From contig NW_024881868.1 in the NCBI RefSeq assembly GCF_019059575.1, forward strand, positions 248,001-312,000: DNA of 64,000 bases, written 5' to 3'. Positions 45,182 through 60,659 of this stretch are shown here, in pieces. Numbering within the stretch: the first letter of the stretch is position 1; every line of letters begins with the position of its first letter. Below the pieces are notes generated by a model, which worked only from the letters and a program-made list of their open reading frames with translations, was not told the origin of the DNA and searched no databases. The position numbers and the translations under genes are program-made. Source of the stretch: Amphibalanus amphitrite (taxonomy: Eukaryota; Arthropoda; Thecostraca; Balanomorpha; Balanidae).

Positions 45182-48100
45182 TTAATCCACCAGCCATGAA
45201 TGTATGTAGAGATGACATGTGTCATGTATGTATTTGAAGCTATCACCATTGGTTGATGTTGTAGTGATTAGATATCTCCTTGTATAGAATGGTCATCCAT
45301 CAGTCCAACTCCACATGAACATGATTATTATCACTACTCTGGACACAAATATGCCCGCGTCGATACAACTATAGGTATAGGGGCTGACGTTAATGTGGTT
45401 AAGACGTCAGCATGTATTTGTAAGAGTTGATCGACTCTAATCGTAAATAGTTCTCTAAATCGTAACGATAATCATTAGTTCAGTTCGCTCAGTAACTACT
45501 GCTGTTGGCATAACCATTTGTTCAAGCTAATTTCCATGGATAATAATGCCTTTGTCTATTTTCAAGACAGAAATAGCCTAGCAGGGTGAGTCCAACTGTG
45601 GCAAACCTCCTATCATTCCCAAGACTGACCTTGCCCGTACATTTACCTGTCCTAACAGCCCGATATAAGGGCCTCCATTTGGAGGACAATGTCTGGAAGC
45701 TGTCCGGCCCCGGGTGTTGTGGGATTCGTTTCGGGCCCTGTCGCCACCTTACAAAATACCGGGTGACGACGCAACTCTCCGGACAGCGGACCGTTCTACT
45801 GAACTGGACCATACTGGACAGGACAAACTCCACCCCCATGCGTAAGTGTGCTGTCCGGCGAAGGCCGTCATTGGCAGCCGCTGTCAGTCCGAGAGATCTG
45901 GCTCAGGTGGGGGCGGTTTTTCTGTGAGCACCTGGCAGCCTCAGACTGGGGCAGCGCGGCCGTGCGGCGGCCGCCCGGCAGCGCAGCGTTTCGTCACAGC
46001 TAAGGACGTCGCCGCGCCGGGTCGATGCAGGCAGTGCCGCAACTGGAGCGACCTCCGCCGACCCCTGACCGCTGTGACCCTGCGGCGGTCGAGCTGACCT
46101 CCGCGACCGCCCGGGTCACGGACCCTGGCCCGAGAAACAGTATCGCCTCGGACGCAGCGCCGACGCGCAGGGAGCCCCTGCTGTGCTTAGGATCGTCTCT
46201 CAAGCGCACAAGGATCGTCAGGCGGCGTTCGATCAGGCTGAACTACCTCAGGTCGCGGCTGATCAGGTTGAAGAGCCGAGATCTCGGCTCGGTCAGGAGT
46301 TTCTGTGTTTGACTGACTGCAGGCTAGCACTCATGGTGACCTGGCGGGTCTCGAGGCGGTCGCTCAGAGGGATCTCCGATCCAGCGTGGCGACCGGAGCG
46401 GCGCTGGAACGCCCGGCGCTGGGCTCGGGCGGGCCCTTCACTAATTACCCGTCGCGGGCGCCGTGTTGCGGCACCGACAGCCACAGCCGAGCGGCCCCGG
46501 TTTTTGCCACGCGCTGATACCATCGAAAAACGCGGTCAGTTTACGGCGAGAGGCCCACTTAGGAGTGGCATGCGGGTAATGACAGCGAGCTTCGGCGTTC
46601 GGCGTGCGTTAGAGCACGCTGCTGAGGCTGGGCGGACAGTAATGAGCGGCGCAGGATCGGGCGTGGGCGGGGGCGGGGTGGCACACACCCCGCTGAATCA
46701 GCCGCAGGCGTCCTGAGAACGCTCAACGATCGCCGTCTGCACTGCTGAGACTGAAACCGATGTTACCCGACACCTGAAGTGATTGGGGTGCAGGTCTTCA
46801 AACTTGAGCAAGAGGTAGCTGACAGAGCTGACAGAGCTGACAAAGGAGTAATAGAAGAGCAAGTATGGTCTTGTTTGGAGTAGCCCGCATCCATGAGACC
46901 ACGGCAGCGCATTGCACACTGTGCAAAGCTCAAAATCAATATGTGCAGTTTTCCCACCTGCGTCATTTTTTCCATGCCTCAAGCCACCAACATCAACCGC
47001 GGCGATATTTCATGCGCATATCCCAACCTCGGCAGCACATCACACCGGTGACCGTGACGTCACGAGCCGCGTGCCGCGCGTGAGATCGTGACACGCGTCA
47101 TGCGGCGGCCGTGCCACCGGAAGCCGGGGCCGAGTGTGTCGGCGCCTGCAGGGCGGCGGCGTGCGACCCCGCCAGGAAGGTGGGAACTCTCCGGCGGCGG
47201 GCCGCTGGAAAGTGCGCCCACCAGGCACGCTGGGTGTCTCGCGGGGCGCCTCAGAGCGGGCCAGAGGAAACCGGCGCTGACGGGTGTCAGTAGATGGAGG
47301 AAACCGCCGGAGACAGCGGCGACAGCAGCGTCCGCGACCGCCGAGCTGGTGACAGAGACGCGCCGCACAGAGCTGTGGCTGAGAGAGCAGGAGAAATTGG
47401 TGGAATTGCGCACTACTTTTACGGTAGCTATGCCAATAAAGGTATGATATTTAGTTGCCACTTGCTATGTGTATTGCAACGACATTGTGAAATGTGACTA
47501 AAATGCTTCACATTAGTCTTGCAATACGGTGTACGCTAATACATCTTACTTCAAATAATTATTATATATCGTGAGGGGTTACTTTTGATAATCAATAATC
47601 GATGGGCATGCAGTGCATAAGGAAATTATGACAATCAATTTAAGTACAAAAAAACTGTCTGAGCATTCTGAGCCACGATTAGTTTACACCAGCAATGTGT
47701 AACGCATAACTTCGAGCTGAAGAAACAGCGAGAACAAATCGTTCGCTGGGTCCCGCGTGGCTCGTTAACATTCATGCTCCATTTTTCATGGTGGCCGATG
47801 TCTATCTGGCCGGCGTTTATCACGGGACAGGCGCGGACAGGGTCTGTTTCAACACTGATCGCCATCATTCACGCAGTCGGGGCAGACAGGACGGCGACCG
47901 GATAGGATGGATGAGGTCGCGCGCAGAGGTGTCATGAGACAGTTCTCCGACTAAAGGTGCTACAACTGGAGGTGTTAGAACTAGAGGTTTTACAGGACGT
48001 GACAGCAGCGGTGATTGTCCACACCTTTCTGCGAGAGGTCTCGATAGGAGCCTTCCGGCCTAGGCTGCCAAATTGTGCTACGACCTTCACTTTTGTGGTT

Positions 48101-51100
48101 TTGAATTTCACTCTTATCACATGAACATCTAATTACCTACATAACGTAGCATGTCCCTTATACCTGCATCACTAAAATCACCCAAGTATTTGTTGCTAAA
48201 GTGTCAGGATTCCTTTCTCGTTTCAGCAACCAGCAGGCGACCTATTTTCATTACAAAATGACCAGATAAATAATCAACATGCGGAGCTAGCTCTCAGCGT
48301 AAGAGCCAGCTACCAGTCTGAGTTCCGTTCAGCCCCAACAGATAGGCCATTGTCCAAAAACCGACATGATAATTTAATCTCATAATCTGCGTGTTACAAA
48401 CGTGACGCCGTTTGGGCGTGCGTCTGATGGAGCGGCGGCGGTGGCGCGCGCCGCGATTGCCGCTGCCCATTCGGAACTGTCGCCGTCGGCGGCGCGGCGA
48501 TGGATGGTCAGTCGGGCGTTACGTCACCGGCCACCGGGAGAGGGGCGTGTTCGGAGGACCAGCCCCCCGCGCCCCGACTCCGTCTGACGGTACTCTGGAC
48601 CACTCCCACCCCTTCCACATTCTCCAGCACCGGTGTGAGGGGCGGCTGGGTCCCCACCTCACGCTCCACCCAATGTCCCCAACTGTGGGCGCCGAGAGGA
48701 CTTGTGTCTGAGGAGCACACGTCCTCCGACACTGGCCATTCATCCTCTGGTACTTAGGACTGAATGCTGCCTTTTGGGCCAAGTGGTGGGTGGACCACCA
48801 ATGGCCTAGAATGACGTTAGAATGGCCGCAAAAGACTTGAGAATGAGATCGAAATGAAGTGAAAACAAACATTTCGCTACGGGAGGCCTCGGGTGATGAA
48901 TGACTATAGGCATTGTGAATCACACCCCAGCTGGTGGGTGTTTGAACAAATAGACTCTGTGAACTTATCTAGGCCAAACGCTGACGAAAGAATGCCACTG
49001 TGTACTCGTATCATTAGGCCAAGGTAGTTTTGCGGTATTGTTCTTCTGATTGTGTCATTTTCCAGCATTTTCTGATTGCCTAGTCATTTGTATAGTACCT
49101 AGTTACAACAAAAATATTCGGCAAGTTCTTGCTTGCAGAAAGCTTACGATCGGTTTCTCTAACATGGCAACGTTCGTGATAAAAATACAACAGCAGTTTG
49201 TTTCACAAACATATGCAAAGGTCATATCTCCGACTTGCTATTCTGCTTTCCATTCTCACAATTATCAATGGCAAACTTTCTAGAAAAAAACTATTTCATG
49301 TCAAAAGCTATCAGATCGACACTGGTGAAACAGGTGGAGAGCGCGTAGCCACACAGGTCAACTCTATCCAGTAAAAGTGAGCGTGGACCTTCCTTCCTGG
49401 GACCACCGAAAATAGCCGGTCATCCCGCCAACAATGCATCACTACTAATTACACTGGGCGAGCGCCTTATCAAATAATGATTGCCCAACGCCCGCGCCGT
49501 GGCTGCACATTGAAGTCCGCCCATGTCGCGCTTGCGAGGATAGTCTCCGGCTCTTTCAGAGGATCAGAATGGATTTTAATCTAAAAGCCTGTAAGCTTCT
49601 CTGAAATGATAGCACTATTACGGTAATGGCAGGGCAATCGCTCCTGTACGAAGGAAAGCTGGGCGTTACAATTAGCGAGTGAGGTAATCACATGGAGTCT
49701 CCTCCCCTCTAGGTACTCTTCCAGAATGCAGACGTATGTTCACCTTTTGTGTTGAGAATCATCCGTGTTGAGAGGAATTTTGAGTACTAAAGGGGCCTAT
49801 CTTATTTCTTACTTTACTCATTTTTTAAAGAAAACGAATCGTTCATTCATTACCGGCTATTACTGTCCAAAAGAACGCGTGGATTACATGATTGTGACAA
49901 TGTGTGCACCACATGGGTCAGTGCTGGTGGCTGCTTACTGATAGCGTTACACGAATAAAGCCTAGTGCTTACATGCACTATTCTATGGTGTAAAATGTGT
50001 GTGCAATTGGATGCACGTTTTCAGTGGACTTAAAAGCCACAATGGAAACAGATTGCTCCGCAACCATAGCATGAGATAAAAATCTCCCATACGGATGGAT
50101 AATACCAAAAAAGAAGACAGGGGCGCAGCACACACCTGCACCTGACCAATATACGCCCACCACAGCACGGCGCACAACCACAACAGCACGCCGCAGGCAT
50201 ACGTGACAGATAAACCGCTCAAAACGCGCCTCAGACATCCACACGAACTAGGCCGAAAGCCGTACCGACAGCGGCTGCCTTTCACATTGCCGGGCCGCAG
50301 CGCTGATAAAGCCTGCCGTAAATCAGTTGCCCGGGGAACGGCCGTGATCTCGGCTCCGACCAGCGCCGCTGACCCGACTGTTAGTCACCCCACTGCACAC
50401 GCTGTCAGCGCAGGTAAATGTTCTGTACGACCCGGTCAGAGAGCCATTACAGCTGGCCGCGGCTGAGCAGCGCGCTGGGAGTGTCTCAGCTCGACGGCGT
50501 CAGCTCTGGCCGGGCTGAGTTACGTGCGACCCAATCAGCGCCTGTGAGTGTGTGTCTGGCCCGGCGGGTGCCACTTTTGTCGCGTCACGGGCCCATTAGC
50601 GCCATGATTGGCGACATCTCTAGTCATGAGCGCGCCTCTATCTGATCTCAGAGTGCCCAGAGGCGGCCGGTGACGCTGCGATGTGGCGTTTTTCGACGCT
50701 ATAGTCAGAGAAGGTACTATAGCTCCGCGGCACATCCACTGCCCCTGTCGCTAGCTGTGGACTTTGACTGCCGGACTGCTACTCCTGCTGTTGGATACCG
50801 GGCTCAGGCCGTATGCCTGCCCTCATGAAGCAGACGGGACCAGTGGCCCTTTACCTCCCTCAAGTCGTGTTTGGGCGGAGCTCGCACGCCCACTCCCAGA
50901 CACGAACAGAGTGTTCTACACATACCAGCAGGGCAGTCGCGACCACAGAGTCCATGTACGCACGGCGTTTACAGCACTTGTGAATCATGAAGACAGTAGT
51001 CGCTTCTGTCTGCATTTTTAATGCTTGCAGCATGCAAGTCATTCCGAAATTCATGGGCAATGAAGATAAAAGTGTTGCTGGTCGCTTCTAGTCCAAGCAG

Positions 51101-54100
51101 CCATTGCCCGCTATTCTTACATATTTTGCTGTGTTGTTTACATGGGCTTCGCTTTTATCTTCCTTAGCTGTCCGTTCGTGTTTGATGTCTCATCTATCGG
51201 GGAGGAAGCGGCGTCAGAAGGTCGGCATCTCCACTGGTGTCTGCTCCCGATACCGGCCTTGGGGACGACCGACAGGGGTGCGTCGCACCTTCCGGGGTGG
51301 CGCGGCGCATACCAAAGCTGAGGCTGTTTTTATGATAGGGAGAGAGCCAAGCTGCTTCTCGGTACTTAGACCGCGCAACACATATTTGTTTGGGAATTAA
51401 AAGGATTAGTGTGGGAATATCCTAGTCGCCGCTTACATGAAGTGTCATTTATGTACCAGTTTAGTTACAGTTATGCTGTTCTCACCAATTAAAGTACAAG
51501 GTTGAGACACAAGGACTTCCGCCAAATGATGGCAGGCAATGCATCACTTGGCAGCACAGATTGCGACAGCTAAATAGCTGACATGCGAATTGAGTTACGA
51601 CATTGGTCGGCACCTGCCCACCACCACTTTATTATATAAGCACACTGCATTAGCTGCTAGCCGTCAGACGGTGAATTACTGTGAAAATGTCGTAGTAGCA
51701 AATGTCTGTACTTTTGAAGAAATGTTGAAGCTGTCATCATACAAAAAAGTATTGTCAACGATTTGCTGTACTTTGTCATGTTGCATTTTCATCTACATCA
51801 AAATTTGGTCAAACCATACCCTAATTAATACTAAACTGAACGCATCAAACTTCAAACCACTTCAAACTGCTTAATGTTCTAACGACTGAGCACTTTACTC
51901 GTGCTTTACTCGGGGCTTGCGCCGATGCAATGACAAAACAATGACGACCCGAAAGTGTGTGCAGTGTGCTTCAACCAAATGAGGAGTTACCAGAATCCAG
52001 GGTCAAGTGGTGCTTATATTCCTCGACCCGCCCGTAGCGCCCAACATAAACGATTTGACAGCCGGTAATATGTTTGTTTTGTGTTAGTTGCGCAATGAAA
52101 TGCGCCGACAGTGCTAAGGTCGCTCGACATTGAAAGCAGCGGCTAATTAGCTGCATTAGGCTCACTAAGCAAGGTAGGAAAAACGAATGGTTCTTTTGTG
52201 CGGAGTGTAACCTCGGACCGTATGGTCAGGTCCAAATTGGTTGAATTTCGGTGAGGTATCCAGGTCAAGATCTAAGTCAGATCCTAGCAACCGGCCACTA
52301 AACCACTCGCTGAGGCAGCAAGCCTCTCTTGGACTCTTCAACGCCCCTTCAGCTCCCGCACAGTGAGTGTGCGTGTGTGACAGGCGGTCCTCAGCGGCCG
52401 CACCTGCTGTCGCGCAGCGCCGGTCCCAGCCGCGGCCGGTCGACGCCTGAGGGAGGGCCATTAGTGACCGCGCCCGTGCACTGCAGTGTCGTGTCAGGAG
52501 ACTGGCAATCACACACGGACTGGGCTGGCCGGCGGCGGTCTCCTCAATAGGCGGCCTTCATACCGCGGTCGGCCGGAGGGGGTGGGGGGAGGCACGAGCA
52601 GCGTGTGGACGAAGCACGGCCGTCGCCACCCGGACCACCGCGGTCGGTGGAGCGCAGCGGGAGAGCCGGCTCAGAGCAGGTGGCTGCTGATCCCATCTGG
52701 CCACTGCTGGGCACAAACACAGCTGATATTGGAGCGCACCGCACTAATGAGCAGGGCGGTCGTCTGAACGGCAAGATGAAGTGGAGCTCCAGCCGGTCTT
52801 ATCTCCAAGCTCGGCTCGTCCCTGCTCCATCTTCCAACAAATGCCGCTAGCTTTCTATGAACAAAACAACCGAAGCAATCGAAACAAAATGCACACGAGA
52901 TGTGTGAATAGTGCGAGGTACACATAGGCACTGGATGGGATAGTTTTCCAAGAACAAACGTCTTTAAGCCAAGCATGAAGGCTAAAATCTCCACTTCTGC
53001 TCTCTGCGCCTCGGGGAGCAGGGCCTCCGACCCTAAAAATGTCATGTCCTTGCATGCAATTGCACATTTGTGGGAGACGTTAATAGAATAACGTCGTCGA
53101 CCACCCTGCGGAACTGGCTATTGCAGAGAGCCATTGTCTCCCGCCACGAACATATAAGTGGTGCTGCTGCAACTCTCAGGACATGATCTGGCAATTGACA
53201 TTTACGGCAGTGGCCGCTATTAATTGCGATTGCGAGCTACCCAGGTTTTGAAAAGATGCGGACAATGCCAGGCGCACGTGGGTGAAATTCCACATATCAT
53301 ACTTTTGCCCAACGATCGCATTGAAATTCTCTCATCATCTTCAGGTTCTGCAGAACAATTGTTTAAAACTATCCACCGAATTTCAGAACATCAGAGAACA
53401 CTCATTCAGACGCACCCATCGCTGCACATCCCATAAAAACGTCACCACAATGGCTAACGCTCCCGCTACGGTTACGTTCTACGGTCGCGTTTTTGGGTCA
53501 GCCGGCGCGGCGGCCGATGCAGTTGTGCAGTGCCCCGCCCGCGAGCTGGGTGACGCCACCCCTGTCCTTGGGGACGTGCAGAGCGCCGAACGCGGAGCCG
53601 CAGACGTGCCGCCGTTCCGCCAGCGGTGGCGAAACAGGAACAATGCGCGCACTCCGCGAGGCACATGTGTAGAAACGCTCTCTGACCCGAGAGTGCCTTC
53701 TGCGGCGCTTCTGCCGGCAGCTTCGATCGAACTTTGGGTGCCACAGAGGTCATTGTTGCCAGTGGCGTGACCGAGCAGCGGTGTCATTCTACGGCCAGGT
53801 GTGCGCTGTGTGGAGCAGGATAGAATACAGGGGAGGTATGCAGCGGCCTAGGAGCTCATCTCTTTGTTTTGGGTGCTCCATGTGCACATAGTTTATACGG
53901 TAGGTATCCTAGAAATGGTAGAGACGACGTTAATTCCCCAACACTACATATATTCTGCAGATCGTAGTTCCATAGCGGCACTTGTCAGAAGCCGTACGTA
54001 AGTGCAATGGTGCCCGCTCGTGCGTGACCAGCCTCCGTATGAGCATGGTGCTGCCAGTCTGAAAAATGCCCGCAGTCACTCGGACTTACAAGGGACAGCT

Positions 54101-57100
54101 ATTGCATCTGAAAATCTCGCCTCGGGCCTGGACGATAACTGATAGCAAAGATATTGAGACAATGTGATGGACACGACAGATTGACACAAATGTCACGCAC
54201 TAGCAATGCTTTCTAATATATAGAGGGACCCCTGCAGTGCATAGGCTCATGCGTCGCTGAGTGGATTAAATATGCGATAAGTTGCTACGTTTTATATCGA
54301 ACGAGTCAAATCAATGACTGAATGAGTGTTGATGGCTTTTGTCCTGATTACCAAAGCTAAACCTCAAAGATAAAGCGAAATTTCATCCGTCTGCTAAGTG
54401 ATCCAGTTTTAACTTCACTGATTTCAAACAGGTCAAATGAGCACTTCTGAAACCTGTTTTACGCTAAGCCTTCGACCGTCCTATTTATCCGGTCGTTGTC
54501 TGTCTCAAGCTGTACTACTGTCAAATATATGCAGCGCGGCACTTCTTGCAGGCTGCCTCGAGCACTTGGCCGACCATTGTCGTCGGTTTAGTGTGCATCT
54601 AACTGAGAGACTCTCAGACTAAGTGGGCCATTACGCTGCCGTCGGAAACCCCCTCCCCACCAAGGCTGCCAGACGAACAGAACCTTGCCTGCAACCCACA
54701 CCCCGTTCCCGCGCCAGCACCCACTATCTGACGCCCACGCGGCACCCACTGGGCACCCTCAGACACCCCGCGCGAGTCGGGCGCTCCTGATGTTGACCCA
54801 ACAATTGGCCTTCAGTAGCGCGCTCGCCGTCTGCCTCCGACCTTCAACTCCCGCTCGCCGTATCCCTTCCGACAGTCTGTGTCGCCACCTCCGCCACCTC
54901 AGCCGCAGCTGTTCTGGGAGCTGCGACTTCTGCTGTTTCTGCTGTCCTCTGCAGGCGCTGTTTGCCGCTGCTGCGTTGACGACGGCGGTAGCGACAGACT
55001 GTCCCACGCTCATAGATCCGGCTCCGCCTGCTCCTGCAGTTCGGGCGTGGTCACCGCCGACTTCAGCCCGGCCTGTGACTCCGGTCCGCCTCCAGGACCC
55101 CGCGCGCCCTCGAGACCAGCCTTGTTTGGCCGGGAGCGAGCAGGACCCTCTCCCGACGGCACGCCTGATCGGGGGTGACGTCATCCAGTACCCGGCAGGC
55201 GTGCCGGGCGTGCGCTATTGTTGCCGCTCACTAATTGCCGGCCTGACCTCGAACCTGCATAACAGTTTGTCAGTGGAGAAGTTTCCGGACCGACGCAAGG
55301 CGTTGAAGCTAAGGAGGTGGTCCACGCCACTGTGGTCCACGCTAAACCGGGGCCCAGCGATAGAGTGGTGCGAACGAACTTTGAACCAACTGGTTCGTGA
55401 ATATGAATTGATATGAAAGCTACTCCGCGTGTAGTTTTCGATCATGCGTCTTTGTCATAGTTTTACTGCAATGTTTATGACTTTTATTTGGCTATTTAAT
55501 TGCACTTTTAGCAGAGTAGCTATACCTTTCCTATACGGAAAGCAAATTGTCGTGTATGGGTTTGAATGCCCGGTAGCCGAAACCATAATCCGGTGAAAAT
55601 AACGGAAGCTCGTTTAGCCAGTTTGTTCAGTCGGATGACTCAGGCTAATCCACTGAGGATTGGCTATTCCCTGACGTAACAGCCTGCCGACCGTTGGCTG
55701 TAGCCCCGTCCAACTGGCTGGTCCGGTCGACAGGTCGGCAACAGCAGCGGCCAGCCGGTCACAGGTTTTCACTTTCTGCTCCCAGGCCGACCGGCGCCCA
55801 GCTGCAGCGCATGCGCGGTGGAGCGGGACCACGCCCGGCTGGCCGGCCCCACCCAAGGTCGGGTCGCCGGGCCGGACCTCGGTCAGCCGGCTCCTCCCGG
55901 AGCAGCTGCCCCTCTCTCCCCCTCTCCTCTCCTCTGCCCAGCTGGCCGGCGGCGGCTGGTGGTCTAATCACACCGAGCGACACGAGTTGGTCCTCCCTGC
56001 TGAGAGTGCTGCAGCAATGGGCGGGGCCGAGCCGCACGAGCGAAGGACACCGATCCAGCAGGATCGACCGTACTCCATGATTGAGCCACGGGTAATGAGG
56101 GCTTTACTGACCACCACGAGGGAGGGCCATTATGAAACAAATGCACTCGTCCGTTTGCATGAATGGGAACGTGAGCGCCCCAGGTGCTGCCTGAGATGCT
56201 GAATGATATCGGATACCTGATGCAAGCTGCGTCTGAGATGTGTTACGGCACTATTTCCGGCGCTTTTGAACCATGAATATTACGAGATTACAGACCGCAA
56301 TGGGGGTAGTTTCCCGGCCAATGTCGGCACTGTCCATTATCGGTAGGGCGGACGCTTCATAACTCTCGGGTGCTGGAGAGATAGAGCGGGATTCGGTTCA
56401 ATGGGTCTCTAACCACCCACCACCGAGGCACATTTTACATCAGTGAGGACTGGGCTGAGTTTAAAGTCAGTAAAGAAGAAACGTTCCGTCGACAGCAACA
56501 GCAAATAAACCGCCAAGGCTACCACCGTTCCATGCCTGTTACACAAACCGCTATCCTCGTGTGAAAGAAAGCCCTGATAACATCACCTAACGATGATTCA
56601 GAGCACTCTTCAGGCAGACAACGGCATCCAGTTTTCGCCCGAATCCACTCCAGAGCGGGTGGTGTCATTACTTGACCTCGAAGGACAAGAGGCGGTTGTA
56701 AGTACAGACAGCCGCGTCTCAGGGTCGGTCCGGTCAAATGAGCTCTGGATGGATAATTACGGCGGGGATTTCGTCACCCTGTGCCGGGTATAAATTATTT
56801 GCCCTCCCTATAACGTATGCGCCGCCAGAACTGGAGCAGTGGGCCACGTTGCAGAAGTGCACTGTCTGCTTGAGTGGTGGCGATATCATGGGCTTGTGAC
56901 GTCACGGAGACAATACTGGCGCGTCACCGGGCTGTGGAACGCCGAACAAAATAATTGTCCCGAGCGGGAGCATGGCTTCATGTGTAGCTTACATACATAT
57001 AGACCTCTACAGAATGTTTTAAGAAATTCTGGATGCGTGGATCAGATATTTACCTACTGAGATGGATTATATAAATTGCATAGTTTTATCACCGGAGAGT

Positions 57101-60100
57101 AATGCAACAATCTAACGGAAATTACCCATTTGTAAAGTAAGTTCACAAAACATTGAAGCGAAGCTTCACAAACAAGTAAGCAATGCTTGCTCTAACGACT
57201 TAGCTAACTTAGAAATCCCTCAACCAAAACCTGCGAAACTCCGGCTATCGGTATCGACTAATAGTGACATCGATCGAGCAGCCGATGACCTCGGCACTCC
57301 ATATAAGGCCCGGACAGAGGGCGCTTTTTGTCAGGGCGAGAACAAAAGCGACGAGGCAAAATCGACCATAAAACATTCTGATAAAATAGCTTTGTGCGTG
57401 AATGGAATTTGTAGGCATACATGAGAAGGAAACCGTCACATAGGAAGACATCAGTCAGATATATAGATGGACATGACAAAGGGAAATATATAAAAACCTG
57501 GGTAAGCCCACCAATGCCGAGCACATCGACGCAAAGAATAGCCAGTAGGTTCCTTATGCAAGTGGCTCCTTTCGCAGACTGCTTGTAAGTCTAGCTGAAT
57601 TGGACGAGACAGAAAAAAATGACATCGGATCTATCCTTTTGAAAGATGACCGTTCCAAGGATATGGGCCAGGACTTGCTAAATGCGCTATCTGGATACAC
57701 TCCACTCTATTTTACGATACCGAATGAATCTCAAACTTGAAACTTGTTACAAATCCAGGTTAGCAATCAGTTGCTTGGTAAACAATTTTAGACAATCAAT
57801 CAACACCAGACTGATGAGTGGCGTTTTTATCGGTCTTAATGAGCTCTTCCACCAGCAGTCTTGCTCTAGCAGCGTTTCCTGTAATGTCGAATGCAGCTTC
57901 ACAATAAGCTGCTCCGAAATGACAACTGCGTCGCAGAGAACTGAGTACGCGTCGACCGCATTTCGCCATGTGTCGGTCGTTCTGAGTTCCCACGCCAGCT
58001 CAATGTTCAGACCCGATACGAGTGGTGTGAATGCCAGGAGGGCGGGCCTCTGGAGACTTCAATGTCAGACTGCGACGTGAACCAGCTTAGAAGCATGCCG
58101 GACCGAAACAACAGTATTGTTCGCCCACTGCAAGCGCTAAAAAACTGCCCCAGAGCCGTATTGTGGAGAATGGAGTGAACGGACACCCGCCCCCGCCTTT
58201 TAGCTGCAGAGCATTGCTCCGCACGGACTGCTGAGGTGGCCTTCAGGGGGGCTGAATGACAACAAAAATAAACCTAGAACTGGCCGGTGAGCTGGGACAT
58301 GGCACAGACATGCAGCATGTCGTCCAACACCCGGATGTAGAACGATCTCTGAATTGTGTTGTGGCACCAGTCTAGCATTTTGTCACTCACTACATACGTG
58401 TGTAGCTTCTGAATTTGTTTGGATTCGAAACCAGCTACAAAAAGTTCAAGCGCTTCGTCGTAAATTTCCTCATTTCCGCATACCAATTATTCAATCACAA
58501 GGATCGTTGGATGCCATTAGTTAGCCCATTAAACATAATTAGCGCACATCCACCTCTCATTTCGGAACAGTCTAACTTAATTTCATTGAAAAGGGTGCGT
58601 CACATTCTGATTAATTACAGACATGGAGCCATCAGACTGACAGGTAGAAGGACGGAAGAATCACTCATGGCTCTATGCCGCTCTGATAATGAGTTTTAGG
58701 ATTGGTTAGTTGCCCTTAACAGTTCTAGCCCGCTATTTATGACACATGGATATCATCGCCTGCTATCGTGAAAAACTCACTGAGGCGAGTGCCAGTCCAC
58801 GTTCATCTGACCCTGGCCGAGTGCCTACTAGACCCAGTCTGTCCATCTCCTCTCCCCAACTGTCGACGGGGCGCCGCCAATCGCGCCTTGCCGTACCCAT
58901 TGGAGGCCATGCAAGCACATATGTCACCCTGTTTGGCATTGGAACGTCTCACTCCTCCCCCAAGGCAACTGCATTCAATTGAGATGGCATTCTCGATGCC
59001 TATAAACGGCCTTGTTGGATGCAAACTAGTAACATCAATCGTTTCCAGACAATCAACAGATCGGAGCCACCTGATGCCGATGCGATAATTAATTCTGCTG
59101 CTGTATCAGTGACATTCTGAAGGCTGTACCTCGGGGAGGGGCGGTGATATACGTGGTCTCGCGTCCTTCCTAGCTAGACCGCGCTGCGGCCAGTGTGCGG
59201 CGGCCGGCGCCCTGACCTGATTGTGCTCAGAGCCCGCCAGGTAAATCACGGGTCTTCGCCGAGCGGCCTTACGCTAATGACAGCAGCGTTATGAATATGA
59301 AACGATGCGGCTATTTGTGTGCGCGCACCTAGCCCGGCGGCGAGCATCCTTGGGACCGACAAAATGTCTCTGTTAGAGAGACTCGCCATTAGGTCGCCAT
59401 GCTTCGCTCGTTCCGCGATGGCGAAATTGGCATTCAGTGCGCGTGAGTAGTGTTGTTATGGCAATGTCACGGGCGGGCACGCGGCGACTCGACAAAAACC
59501 AGTACAACAGAGAGGCGCTGATGCTGAGAGTTACTCATATCAGCAGCACTGATGAAATGTTATTTAAAAGCTCAAACAAATGTTTTCCTGTGCCATAATG
59601 GTGCTTTTAAAGCCAAGTTCAAACTCAAATGTCATGAGCGTTCATACCTTTGCTTCTTTATGTGCCGCTTGGCCTTTGCTTTCGTATATTCTGAATAAAC
59701 TAAATGACAAAATTTAATATTGATCAATCTATAGATTACGTCCTGCATGGTAGGCAGATTAATAAATTAAACGTGTCTCATATTACCGACGAAACTATAA
59801 ATGCATCAATATGTCATGCCCATAATGCACTAAGACGTACAAACGGCACAATAGACTGCAAATGGTATCTCGGCTATACCTGAGCTACCAGCTCCCTCCT
59901 GAGCAAGACAATGGCTCACGGGGCCAAATTAGCATTCATGGAGTGAACCAATGACATGCGCGTGACCGAAACGCACTGACCCTGACATGTGAAGAAGGTG
60001 ACCTCCAGAATCTTTTGAACTATGCGGAACGCTAAAGCAAAGACCATGCTTGTTATCCGTGTCATAAAAGAATGAGATGCGCCTCGTTAATTTGATCACA

Positions 60101-60587
60101 TTCATTCATTGTAACGGCTAGAGCATGCGTTAGCTGAGCTGAAAGTTGGAAATAAGATAACATTTTAAATGCAAACGTGCGTTCACATTTTTCCTTGTGC
60201 TCAATCTGTCAACACTTCATCATATTTCTCTATTCTGTTTTATCTTTTCCTCCGAGGTCGTCCATCCTCCTCACTCACCATTGTGATCCGCTGACGTCTG
60301 ATGGTTACCCGATATCCCCATTTGTCTGACAGTCGGCCCTCGGACCCTGTGCCCGTCCCCTGCTGTCCGTCTCTGGTGACCCGTGATCGTGACCGTCAGC
60401 CGCCAGCACCAAGTGACTGCTCACACCACCACTCCACGGCGGCACATCTGTATTCAGCCCCTCTGCCGGGAAGCCCGGCTCACTTAGCAGTGTCGCAAGC
60501 CGCCAGCTGGCCGTCCCAATAGCCGCCGATGAGCGAGTCGACCGGTGTGCGAGTGTTGATTAACTCAGCTGAGCTAGCGCTGGCCGG

Positions 60588-60659
60588 GCGGTAGCGGCGG
60601 TAGCGGCGGTAGCGGCGGTAGCGGCGGTAGCGGCGGTAGCGGCGGTAGCGGCGGTAGCG
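60588..60659. repeat. Nonamer minisatellite (GCGGTAGCG)8
   Basis: Eight perfect 9-base units inside a GC-rich island. Confidence 0.95.

Noticed and set aside
46183..46716. 177-codon + strand frame in a GC-rich island
   Set aside because: Non-ATG start, Arg/Ala-rich composition expected from GC content, no recognisable domain.
54685..55416. 243-codon + strand frame, the longest apart from HSP70
   Set aside because: It begins at a non-ATG codon (first ATG at 54790), lies in a GC-rich island, shows no domain and has open frames on the opposite strand.
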